Below, one piece after another: positions 1 to 5,234 of a DNA stretch of 5,981 bases (position 1 is its first letter; each line of letters starts with the position of its first letter). The translations under genes and the position numbers were made by a program. The notes beneath the pieces were generated by a model, which saw only the letters and a list, made by a program, of their open reading frames with translations, ran no database searches and had not been told where the DNA came from. Location: assembly GCA_002424705.1 (NCBI GenBank), contig DIKW01000077.1, positions 1 through 5,981 of the forward strand, in the 5' to 3' direction. This stretch comes from Geobacter sp. UBA5608. Its GTDB lineage: Bacteria; Desulfobacterota; Desulfuromonadia; Geobacterales; Pseudopelobacteraceae.

Positions 1-19
1 AATCCCGTTTCCCGCTCCA
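1..19 (+). tRNA. 3' end of a tRNA, probably tRNA-Gly (partial)
   Basis: The first 19 bases read as the end of a tRNA. AAT (1-3) is the end of the T-loop, CCCGT (4-8) is the 3' half of the T-stem, TTCCCGC (9-15) is the 3' half of the acceptor stem, T16 is the discriminator and CCA (17-19) is genome-encoded. An acceptor half TTCCCGC implies a 5' half GCGGGAA. With a U73 discriminator this matches bacterial tRNA-Gly, typically the GCC-anticodon type. The anticodon lies outside the window, so the amino-acid identity is inferred from family knowledge. An intrinsic terminator follows 13 nt later, as expected for the end of a tRNA transcript. Confidence 0.82.
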
Positions 20-20
20 T

Positions 21-60
21 CAAAAATAAAAGGGCCAGCTTTGAAAGCTGGCCTTTTTTT
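21..60 (+). terminator. Strong, probably bidirectional intrinsic terminator
   Basis: Bases 33-42 (GGCCAGCTTT) and 44-53 (AAAGCTGGCC) are perfect 10-nt inverted arms around a single G. The transcript can form a GC-rich stem with a short loop, followed directly by seven T (54-60). On the plus strand this ends the tRNA transcript. Read on the minus strand, the same hairpin is followed by the complement of 21-31, a tract of nine T and one A. It can therefore also stop transcripts leaving the thioesterase gene, whose stop codon is at 129. Confidence 0.9.
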
Positions 61-128
61 GTGCTGTTCGTAAGATAGTGGCAGTCATCAACAACGTTGC
101 ATATGCCGATACCGTTTTTTCTGGCTGA

Positions 129-527
129 CTAGCCCGCAGTGCGGAACATGATCACCTCGGCCTCGGCCATCACCTTGCCATCCAGTTCAAGCCAGCCTTT
201 GACGTCCACCAGACGGCGGCGTTCTCCCACCACCTCGCCGATTACGGTGACCAGCGATCCGGTCGGCACCGGCGCCCGAAAGCGCAGTTTCAATTCGCTG
301 GTAACCACCTGCAGGCCGCTGCACATGCAAGCTTGGGCGCAGATCTCATCCAAAAGCGCCGAGATGATGCCGCCGTGGGTGATACCCTGCCAGCCCTGGA
401 ACTGTTCACCGATCCGCACCTGGGTCTCTGCCCGGCGCCGCACGGGATCGGCGAGAAATTCGGCCTTTAAGCCGATCGGATTGTCCTTGCCGCAGATAAA
501 GCAGCGGCCGTCATCCAAGATCTCCAC
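129..527 (-). CDS. PaaI-type hotdog-fold thioesterase (4HBT superfamily)
   Basis: A 132-residue protein of the single hotdog-domain acyl-CoA thioesterase type, expected to be cytoplasmic and to hydrolyse an acyl- or aryl-CoA thioester. The residue 46-61 segment holds the hotdog signature, with H51-G52-G53 at the start of the central helix and the acidic pair D60-E61 nine residues on, where the family carries its catalytic acid. The N-terminus has C9-F-I-C12-G, a CxxCG knuckle found in a subset of these proteins. Translation starts at GTG (527-525), chosen because GAAAGGA at 540-534 lies 6 nt upstream. The stop is TAG at 129. The gene begins 27 nt after the flavoprotein stop codon, so the two are probably cotranscribed, with the thioesterase second. 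The substrate cannot be told from sequence. The family call is firm; PaaI-like substrate use is inference. Confidence 0.87.
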   Translation of the reverse strand: MEILDDGRCFICGKDNPIGLKAEFLADPVRRRAETQVRIGEQFQGWQGITHGGIISALLDEICAQACMCSGLQVVTSELKLRFRAPVPTGSLVTVIGEVVGERRRLVDVKGWLELDGKVMAEAEVIMFRTAG

Positions 528-554
528 GGCGTGTCCTTTCTGCTCTGCAGGCGG

Positions 555-1259
555 CTAGCTGGTTTGTCCGGCAGCTGGAGCCGTCAGGGATTCGTTGTGA
601 TGCTGCTGCCAGTACTGGTACTCGTAGGGCCATTCGTGCTGGCAGGATTCAATCAGGCGGCGCATGTGGGTCTTGAACGAGGCGCGGTACCCGGCCTGGT
701 CGGGGAAGTGGGGTTTTTCCTTGATGCAGCGGCAGAGTTCGGCACCCAGTTGGCGGGCCTTGGTGAACAGGGCCTCTTCCTTGGGGAAGCTGCGGAATCC
801 GGCCATGTTGGAGCCGATACCGCCTGCAGCCTGTGCGCCGGTGGAGTTGATGAAGCGTTCTATGTAGCGGATCACCTCGCTATCGTCGCCACCGCCGGAG
901 GTTTCCACCACGGCACCGTATTTCCCTTCCAGCGGCAGGCAGTGCAGCAGACTGCAGCAGCGGTCAAAGAAGGCCTTCATCTGGGCGCTGACACTGAAGA
1001 TATAGTTGGGGCTGGCCAGGATGAAGCCGTCACAGGCCAAAAGCTTGCTCTTGATCTCCTCAAAGTCATCCTTGATCGGGCAGCGGCCGACCTTGTGGCA
1101 GGCGTCACAGCCGACACAGGGCTGTACTGTTGTTTTTGACAGATCGATCAGCTCGACTTCCGCACCAGCGGTGGTTGCTCCGTTGACAACTTCATCGAGC
1201 AGACGCCCGGTATTGCCTTTTACGCCACGGGGGCTGCCCATGATTACGACTAGATGCAT
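555..1259 (-). CDS. NAD(P)H-dependent FMN / iron-sulfur-type flavoprotein
   Basis: A 234-residue protein of the flavodoxin-like NADPH-dependent FMN reductase superfamily, resembling iron-sulfur flavoproteins. The N-terminal strand is followed by the FMN phosphate loop G8-S-P-R with the N16-T-G segment. C48-x2-C51-x2-C54-x5-C60 is the compact cysteine cluster that in iron-sulfur flavoproteins binds a [4Fe-4S] centre. S83-P-N-Y and the segment to about R100 form the second flavin-contact region. The last 50 or so residues, rich in His, Trp and Tyr (about 184-223), extend past the usual core of about 180-200 residues. The start at ATG 1259 is set by AGGAG at 1273-1269, 9 nt upstream. The frame stays open upstream to 1439, but that extension is not flavodoxin-like. 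The protein probably shuttles electrons or reduces a small cytoplasmic molecule; the substrate is unknown. It is first in a likely operon with the thioesterase. Confidence 0.88.
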   Translation of the reverse strand: MHLVVIMGSPRGVKGNTGRLLDEVVNGATTAGAEVELIDLSKTTVQPCVGCDACHKVGRCPIKDDFEEIKSKLLACDGFILASPNYIFSVSAQMKAFFDRCCSLLHCLPLEGKYGAVVETSGGGDDSEVIRYIERFINSTGAQAAGGIGSNMAGFRSFPKEEALFTKARQLGAELCRCIKEKPHFPDQAGYRASFKTHMRRLIESCQHEWPYEYQYWQQHHNESLTAPAAGQTS

Positions 1260-1268
1260 GGTTGTGTA

Positions 1269-1273
1269 CTCCT
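1269..1273 (-). promoter_or_regulatory. Ribosome binding site of the flavoprotein gene
   Basis: The minus strand reads AGGAG here, 9 nt before the ATG at 1259. It decides the start: the frame could be extended to 1439, but that would add 60 residues unlike the flavodoxin fold, while the protein beginning here starts with the expected beta-strand and phosphate loop. Confidence 0.8.
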
Positions 1274-1341
1274 GGTGATGATTAAACAGATACGCTGAGG
1301 TGTCTGCTGCAACTGCGGATTGAGGAATTATTAGATGTACC

Positions 1342-1350
1342 CTTATAGCA
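1342..1350 (-). promoter_or_regulatory. Possible extended -10 promoter for the flavoprotein operon
   Basis: The minus strand reads TGCTATAAG, a TGn extended -10 motif with five of six matches to TATAAT, about 80 nt upstream of the flavoprotein ATG. At 17-nt spacing the -35 position reads GGTCTA (1370-1365), a poor match, so the extended -10 would have to do most of the work. The element abuts the inverted repeat at 1350-1386. Called by eye only. Confidence 0.35.
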
Positions 1351-1386
1351 CGAGCGGAGGTCGGTAGACCAGCAAACTCTGCTCGT
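1350..1386. repeat. Inverted repeat with 10-nt arms in the divergent promoter region
   Basis: The left arm ACGAGCGGAG (1350-1359) and right arm CTCTGCTCGT (1377-1386) are inverted copies matching at 9 of 10 positions; the exception becomes a G-U pair in RNA. A second short inversion, GGTC (1359-1362) and GACC (1367-1370), sits inside and overlaps the left arm by one base. On the plus strand the right arm runs into a T-tract (1386-1390), so a transcript would resemble an intrinsic terminator. On the minus strand the arms flank the predicted -35 position of the flavoprotein promoter, so it could instead be an operator. The sequence does not decide between these. Confidence 0.55.
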
Positions 1387-1415
1387 TTTTGTAGCAGTGG
1401 CAGTCTGGCTGGATA

Positions 1416-1459
1416 CCCGCGCTTCGAACGGGCCAACAAAGTTATTGCGCCGGAAGGCG
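1416..1459 (+). other. Two small hairpins in the leader of the 1507 gene
   Basis: CCCG (1416-1419) and CGGG (1429-1432) can pair around a 9-nt loop. CGCC (1448-1451) and GGCG (1456-1459) can pair around a GGAA tetraloop and are followed by TTT. An AT-rich stretch (1461-1487) then leads to the ribosome binding site and may contain the promoter of the 1507 gene (for example TAAATT at 1481-1486), but no convincing -35 box is visible. No known riboswitch class is recognised. Confidence 0.25.
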
Positions 1460-1494
1460 TTTAGCTCTAAATATTCGACTTAAATTGCGCAGAG

Positions 1495-1500
1495 CTGGAG
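1495..1500 (+). promoter_or_regulatory. Ribosome binding site supporting a TTG start
   Basis: CTGGAG lies 6 nt before TTG at 1507. No ATG or GTG in this frame lies near the start of the hydrophobic region with a better ribosome binding site. The combination therefore supports the rare TTG initiator. Confidence 0.6.
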
Positions 1501-1506
1501 CCTTCG

Positions 1507-1917
1507 TTGTCGGAACCGATTTTTGCTGAGTATTCATTTTCCGAGTTTATCGGAGAGTTTTTCAGGACGCTCGTTGAGGTTCTGACAGCAATTGTGTATG
1601 CCTTTTGGCAGCTTTTTTATGATATCGGCCCGTTCAAGGTCATCATCATTGTCTATATATCTGTGTTGCTGCTGGCGGTTGTCTCCGAACTGAAGAAGAT
1701 CCAGCGCAAGCGTGAGGCTGATCAGCGGGCTTTTCAGGCTGCCCTTGACCAACGTCGCGCTGAAGAACGCCGACGCATGGAAGAACGGCAAGAGCGCATT
1801 AACGAATACAAGCAGCGTGAGGCCAAACGAGGGGCATCAAAGCTGCTGCCGCCCGGCATGAAATCCAAGCCGGGGGGTGGTAAGCCCCAGTCCCGGCCAG
1901 GCTTGCGCGGTCACTAG
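1507..1917 (+). CDS. Small membrane protein with two hydrophobic helices and a charged coiled-coil tail
   Basis: I do not recognise a named family in this 136-residue protein. After a short N-terminus there are two hydrophobic stretches, about residues 20-38 and 43-60, joined by a tight turn with D39-I-G-P. Residues 62-108 are very rich in Arg, Lys, Glu and Gln with few helix breakers, a likely long helix or coiled coil. The last 28 residues are basic and rich in Gly and Pro. By the positive-inside rule the tail should be cytoplasmic, with both ends on the cytoplasmic side. Translation appears to begin at TTG, and the first 150 bases are AT-richer than the surroundings. The protease gene follows in the same direction (ATG 35 nt after this stop), so the two may share a transcript. 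A scaffold or oligomerisation role is possible but is only inference. Confidence 0.72.
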   Translation: MSEPIFAEYSFSEFIGEFFRTLVEVLTAIVYAFWQLFYDIGPFKVIIIVYISVLLLAVVSELKKIQRKREADQRAFQAALDQRRAEERRRMEERQERINEYKQREAKRGASKLLPPGMKSKPGGGKPQSRPGLRGH

Positions 1918-1941
1918 CAGTGTCGGCTCACACAACCAAAC

Positions 1942-1945
1942 GGAG
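1942..1945 (+). promoter_or_regulatory. Ribosome binding site of the protease gene
   Basis: GGAG lies 7 nt before ATG 1953. It makes that ATG the better start than the in-frame GTG at 1920, which would place 11 polar residues in front of the signal peptide. The next ATG (1962) is too far from this site. Confidence 0.7.
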
Positions 1946-1952
1946 TAACGCT

Positions 1953-2522
1953 ATGCATGCAATGATTTCCGCGCTGGTGGCTGCACTGATCTGTCTGTCT
2001 GGTTCGCCGGTTGCGGCCGACCTGTTCCAATACACCGACAAGGACGGCACCGTGGTGATCGTGGACGACGAGTCCAAGATCCCTGCCAGCTACCGCAAAA
2101 AATCACAGGCATCCCGTTCGTCAGGCGGCAGCGAAAAGTATACCGGCGTAACGGTGCGGGGGAACAAGGTGATCGTGCCGGTCACCTTCAGTTACCGCGG
2201 CAACCAGGTGCAGGGGCGCATGCTGCTGGACACCGGCGCTTCCCTGACCGCCATCTTCCCCGGTTTGGCCAATCGGCTCGGCATCCAGCCGGATCACGGA
2301 CAGCGTGCCGTGGGCCGGATTGCTGATGGCAGCTATGTCGAGGCGCAGCACACCCGGGTCGAGTACATGCAGGTCGGACCCAAGGTGCAGCAGAACTCGG
2401 AGGTGGTGGTGCTGCAGCAGGCCGGTCCCTCCATGGGGTTTGACGGACTCTTGGGGATGAGTTTTCTGGGGGATTTCCGGTACCATGTCAACCTGCAGAA
2501 CAGCACCATCGAGTGGCAGTAG
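1953..2522 (+). CDS. Exported DUF4124 and retropepsin-like aspartic protease
   Basis: A 189-residue protein. Residues 1-22 form a signal peptide (hydrophobic core 4-16, cleavage expected after V20-A-A22); no lipobox is visible, so it should be a soluble periplasmic protein. Residues about 23-45 match the DUF4124 pattern (L-F-Q-Y-T-D-K-D-G, then V-D-D and K-I-P). A low-complexity Ser/Gly linker around 51-61 leads to a single retropepsin-like domain. That domain has the catalytic motif D93-T-G-A-S97 after M90-L-L, and a second hydrophobic-hydrophobic-Gly signature G165-L-L-G168. One DTG motif per chain means the active enzyme should be a homodimer, as in clan AA proteases. The start at ATG 1953 follows from its ribosome binding site and from the signal peptide. 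It is probably cotranscribed with the coiled-coil membrane protein upstream. The substrate is unknown. Confidence 0.87.
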   Translation: MHAMISALVAALICLSGSPVAADLFQYTDKDGTVVIVDDESKIPASYRKKSQASRSSGGSEKYTGVTVRGNKVIVPVTFSYRGNQVQGRMLLDTGASLTAIFPGLANRLGIQPDHGQRAVGRIADGSYVEAQHTRVEYMQVGPKVQQNSEVVVLQQAGPSMGFDGLLGMSFLGDFRYHVNLQNSTIEWQ

Positions 2523-2528
2523 CGAAGC

Positions 2529-2562
2529 CGCCTTTAGTAAACTGTCGTGTACACTAGAGGCG
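2529..2562. terminator. Hairpin between convergent genes, weak terminator candidate
   Basis: CGCCTTTAGT (2529-2538) and ACTAGAGGCG (2553-2562) can form a 10-bp stem with one G-U pair around a 14-nt loop. It starts 7 nt after the protease stop codon and covers the stop codon of the convergent minus-strand gene. Neither side has a T-tract, so it is not a classical intrinsic terminator. It may mark a shared 3' end or protect one. Confidence 0.35.
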
Positions 2563-3192
2563 TAACCGGGCCTCCTGAATGCCGCCTCGCACCCGTCTGA
2601 AGATGGTGAGCAGGGCAAGCAACGTGGCGAACAGCAGCGCCCAGTTCATCACGATGCCGTGCAGCGCCGGTTGATGCGCAAATACTGCCCAGGCGGTAAA
2701 CAGGCCCAGGCTACTGAAAAAGAAGGCCCGGTTGCCTGAGGCAAAGGGACCGTCATGACGACGTGAGGCGCCAACGCTCCTGCCCAACAGCCCCGCAAAT
2801 TCAGCCAGCCCGCACAGCCCGATCATGATCACCCAGCCCAAGCCAAACTCGATTAGATCCAGAAAGGGTAGGTAGAGGGCCGTATCCGCTACCACCATGC
2901 CGATTTCGCGCAGATAGACACCGGCTGGGGTTGTCTGTTCAGACCCGGAAAGCAGTTCGGTCATCATGTTCAGCGCCATCCGCACCAGCAGGAACGGACC
3001 CAACAGCAGGTAGGGGTACGGGTTGGGGCCATGGTCGGCAAAGGGCTGGTAGAGCCAGGTGCCGTAGGCGAGGGAAGCCAGCAGGGTGGTTATGGCGACC
3101 GTGGTGGCGGTCACGCCGCTACGGGCCAACAGCGGTGCCAGCGGGCGCAGCAGGCGACGATACTGTTGTTGCAGGTCATAAACCAAAGGCAT
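2554..3192 (-). CDS. CDP-alcohol phosphatidyltransferase-family membrane protein, catalytic motif degenerate
   Basis: A 212-residue multi-helix membrane protein. Its N-terminus (residues 5-45: Y-D-L, L-R-P, G-V-T-A followed by a hydrophobic helix), middle (L74-N, then V-V-A-D, A-L-Y-L-P at 105-109) and the R-R-H-D-G-P segment at 144-149 resemble bacterial CDP-alcohol phosphatidyltransferases. The family signature is D-x2-D-G-x2-A-R-x8-9-G-x3-D-x3-D. At that place the protein has N75, T78-E79, S82-G83, G91, R95 and M99: only the glycine is kept, and the spacer is one residue short. The metal- and substrate-binding aspartates are therefore missing, and phospholipid head-group transfer is doubtful. 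Start ATG 3192 has AAAGGA 7 nt upstream. The reading frame is intact, so this is not simple decay. It stands alone, divergent from the DUF502 gene. Family membership is moderately sure; loss of activity is inference. Confidence 0.75.
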   Translation of the reverse strand: MPLVYDLQQQYRRLLRPLAPLLARSGVTATTVAITTLLASLAYGTWLYQPFADHGPNPYPYLLLGPFLLVRMALNMMTELLSGSEQTTPAGVYLREIGMVVADTALYLPFLDLIEFGLGWVIMIGLCGLAEFAGLLGRSVGASRRHDGPFASGNRAFFFSSLGLFTAWAVFAHQPALHGIVMNWALLFATLLALLTIFRRVRGGIQEARLRL

Positions 3193-3339
3193 GGGCGAGT
3201 CCTTTCAGCTAGTCAGCGGGATACCGTGCGGTTGGTGCTGGTTACGGCTGCATGTAAACGATAAACCAGAAGGAAAACAGTGCAGCCGGACAACGGTTAC
3301 GCTACACTACGGCGCACTCCGGTTGAAATCTGCCGGATC

Positions 3340-3345
3340 GGGAGG
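3340..3345 (+). promoter_or_regulatory. Ribosome binding site of the DUF502 gene
   Basis: GGGAGG lies 6 nt before ATG 3352. The frame also offers GTG 3280 with AGGA upstream, but the ATG gives the usual DUF502 N-terminus (M-K-R directly before the first membrane helix). It is the preferred start. Confidence 0.7.
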
Positions 3346-3351
3346 CGACTG

Positions 3352-3954
3352 ATGAAGCGATTTGGCACAATCTTGTTTCAAGGGCTGGTGGCGATACTGC
3401 CGGCCATCCTGACCATCTATATCCTCTTCTGGCTGGTGAGCTCAGCCGAGACCGTACTGGGCGGCATGCTGAAGCTGCTGCTGCCCGGTGGCTGGTATAT
3501 CCCCGGCATGGGGCTCTTGGCGGGGCTCGTGGTTACCTTTCTGTTCGGCCTGGCGCTCAATGCCTTTCTGGTGCAGCGGCTGCTGGATCTGGGTGAGCGG
3601 CTGGCGGACCACATCCCGCTGGTGAAGACCCTCTATGGTTCCCTCAAGGACTTTATCGGTTTTTTCGCCAATCAGCGTGATTCACAGTTCAACCAGGTGG
3701 TCACCATGGACCTGGAGTTTGGCGGCAAGCCGATGCGGATGATCGGTTTTGTGACCCGCAGCGATTTCAGCAGCCTGCCGGCCGGCATCGGCGAAGAGGG
3801 TGAAATTGCCGTCTACCTGCCGCTCAGTTATCAGATCGGCGGCTATACGGTGATCGTGCCGCGCTCCTCGGTAAAGCCGGTCAATATGTCCACCCATCGT
3901 GCCATGGGCTTTGTGGTCACCGGCGGCATGACCACCGACAAGGGGCACAAATGA
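3352..3954 (+). CDS. DUF502 family inner-membrane protein
   Basis: A 200-residue protein with the layout of DUF502 (PF04367). A short basic N-terminus M-K-R is followed by membrane helix 1 (about 8-32), a loop, membrane helix 2 (about 52-74) and a soluble C-terminal domain. The segment I88-P-L-V-K-T-L-Y-G-S-L-K matches the conserved post-membrane motif. The V154-Y-L-P region, the V168-I-V-P segment and the closing M185-G-F-V-V-T-G-G-M match the C-terminal pattern. The molecular function of the bacterial family is not established; plant relatives (LCV/COV type) are membrane proteins involved in vascular patterning. The gene is divergent from the phosphatidyltransferase-like gene, with 159 nt between starts, and convergent with the MFS gene, leaving only 20 nt between stop codons and no visible terminator. 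Confidence 0.87.
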   Translation: MKRFGTILFQGLVAILPAILTIYILFWLVSSAETVLGGMLKLLLPGGWYIPGMGLLAGLVVTFLFGLALNAFLVQRLLDLGERLADHIPLVKTLYGSLKDFIGFFANQRDSQFNQVVTMDLEFGGKPMRMIGFVTRSDFSSLPAGIGEEGEIAVYLPLSYQIGGYTVIVPRSSVKPVNMSTHRAMGFVVTGGMTTDKGHK

Positions 3955-3974
3955 GGCGACGCTGTCAATCATGG

Positions 3975-5219
3975 TCAACCGGCCAGCCAGTTTCGTAGCA
4001 ACTGACGGCTGCGGCCTGCCATGGCAGGAAAGCCGTGCAGGGTGACGGCGCTGGCCAAGAGCGTCAGCAGCGCCAGCAGGCTGAAACCCTGGGCGGCGGT
4101 CAGCTTGAGCGGCCCGCTGAACAGGAAGGTCAGCACCGCAGCCAGCAGGATGCCCAGCCAGTTGACAAAGCTGGAGGCTGCCAGGATTTCTCCCCGCAGG
4201 TCGCTTCTGGCCCGCAACTGGATGAAGGTCTGCAACGGCAGGCTGAAGATGCCGGCGCTGAGTCCGAACAGCACGATTGCACCCACCACCAGCGGCAGGT
4301 TGGGCGGCAGCAGATGCAGCAAAAGCGGCGCCACCACCAGCCCCACCGCCCCCAGCGGCACAATCCCCAGCTCAACCCTGCGGCCCGATATATGGGCCGC
4401 CAGTAGCGCCCCGGCGGCAATCCCCAAGGCAGACGCAAGAAACAGATAGTTGCTGTGCACCTCGGAGAGGCCAAGGCGCTGGATGCCGTAGCCGATCAGG
4501 TTGAGCTGGGCAAAGGCCCCCACCAGCCAGAACCAGGCCAGGCCGGTCAGGGCCAGCAGCATCCAGCGGTCATGGCGGACCTGACACAGGGTGCGGATGA
4601 TTTCGGTTGGAAAGAGCCTGATCCGCCGTTGGGGCGCCACGGCGGCCACGGTCGGCAGCCCCAGAGAACACACAAAACCTGCGGTTGATACTGCCAGGCA
4701 GAAGCAGGCGGTCAGCCAGAAGCGGTTGGCGGTGGCCTGGGTCAGGGCCGATGCCAGGCTGGTGCCGAAGATGATCGCCAGGAAGGTGAAGGCTTCGATC
4801 AGGCCGTTGGCCCGCGACAGTTGGTGGCGGGGGGCCAGCTCAGGGATGATGCCGTACTTGGCGGGCGCAAAGAAGGCACTTTGGGCAGCCATCAGGAACA
4901 AAAGCAGATAGAGTGCCGACTCAAGCCGCAGGCTAAAGGCCAGGACGGCAAAGCCGGTGATCAGCACCTCTGCTGCCTTGACCAGTACGGTGATCCGGCT
5001 TTTACTGAAACGGTCCGCCAGGCCGCCGGCCGGTGCCGAAAAAAACAGAAACGGCAGCACAAAAGCGGCCCCGGTGGTGGCGGTGACGATGCCTGCCCGG
5101 TCGCTGCCCTGGGTCTGGATCAGGAAAAAGATGATCAGCAATTTAAGGATGTTGTCGTTCATGGCCCCCAGAAACTGGGTGGCGTTCAAGGCGCTCAGGC
5201 CGGCCGGCAGTTTCGGCAT
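3975..5219 (-). CDS. MFS transporter, LplT-like (putative lysophospholipid transporter)
   Basis: A 414-residue major facilitator with about 12 hydrophobic segments. The N-terminus carries Q15-F-L-G-A-M-N-D-N23, the helix-1 motif of the LplT / acyl-ACP-synthetase transporter group. The cytoplasmic loop 2-3 motif A is G65-G-L-A-D-R-F-S-K-S-R75. The stretch F116-F-A-P-A-K-Y-G-I-I-P-E-L128 followed by L134-S-R-A-N-G-L-I-E is the most characteristic signature of this subfamily. LplT of enterobacteria flips lysophosphatidylethanolamine inward for reacylation by Aas. Here the transporter stands alone: no acyltransferase or AMP-ligase domain is fused, and none lies downstream within the window. Start ATG 5219 has AAAGGGA 5 nt upstream. 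It follows the priA stop by 15 nt and is probably cotranscribed with it. The subfamily call is good; lysophospholipid as substrate is inference. Confidence 0.85.
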   Translation of the reverse strand: MPKLPAGLSALNATQFLGAMNDNILKLLIIFFLIQTQGSDRAGIVTATTGAAFVLPFLFFSAPAGGLADRFSKSRITVLVKAAEVLITGFAVLAFSLRLESALYLLLFLMAAQSAFFAPAKYGIIPELAPRHQLSRANGLIEAFTFLAIIFGTSLASALTQATANRFWLTACFCLAVSTAGFVCSLGLPTVAAVAPQRRIRLFPTEIIRTLCQVRHDRWMLLALTGLAWFWLVGAFAQLNLIGYGIQRLGLSEVHSNYLFLASALGIAAGALLAAHISGRRVELGIVPLGAVGLVVAPLLLHLLPPNLPLVVGAIVLFGLSAGIFSLPLQTFIQLRARSDLRGEILAASSFVNWLGILLAAVLTFLFSGPLKLTAAQGFSLLALLTLLASAVTLHGFPAMAGRSRQLLRNWLAG

Positions 5220-5234
5220 GTCGGTCCCTTTGTG

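Noticed and set aside
91..120. Palindromes CAACGTTG and GCATATGC before a T6 run as another terminator
   Set aside because: The palindromes are short and AT-rich, and no stable stem directly precedes the T run; the hairpin at 33-53 is a far better terminator.
1..128. tRNA 3' end as the attachment site of an integrated element
   Set aside because: No integrase follows, the adjacent genes are ordinary metabolic genes, and no second copy of the tRNA 3' end is visible in the window.
531..1139. 202-residue open frame on the plus strand opposite the flavoprotein gene
   Set aside because: It mirrors a well-supported gene with clear flavodoxin and cysteine motifs. The translation is low-complexity Gly/Ala/Leu/Val with no recognisable domain, and it has no convincing ribosome binding site; such frames are common opposite GC-rich genes.
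1260..1439. 60-residue N-terminal extension of the flavoprotein
   Set aside because: The extension does not resemble the fold, and an AGGAG site 9 nt before ATG 1259 gives a protein starting exactly at the first beta-strand.
1920..1952. GTG start for the protease gene, 2 nt after the previous stop codon
   Set aside because: It would put polar residues before the signal peptide, while GGAG is placed 7 nt before ATG 1953.
2121..2618. 165-residue minus-strand frame opposite the protease gene
   Set aside because: It overlaps both the protease gene, with its DTGAS motif, and the end of the phosphatidyltransferase-like gene, and shows no domain of its own.
3280..3351. GTG start adding 24 residues to the DUF502 protein
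   Set aside because: An AGGA precedes it, so it is not impossible. However, the added residues are not part of the family and ATG 3352 has the stronger GGGAGG site.
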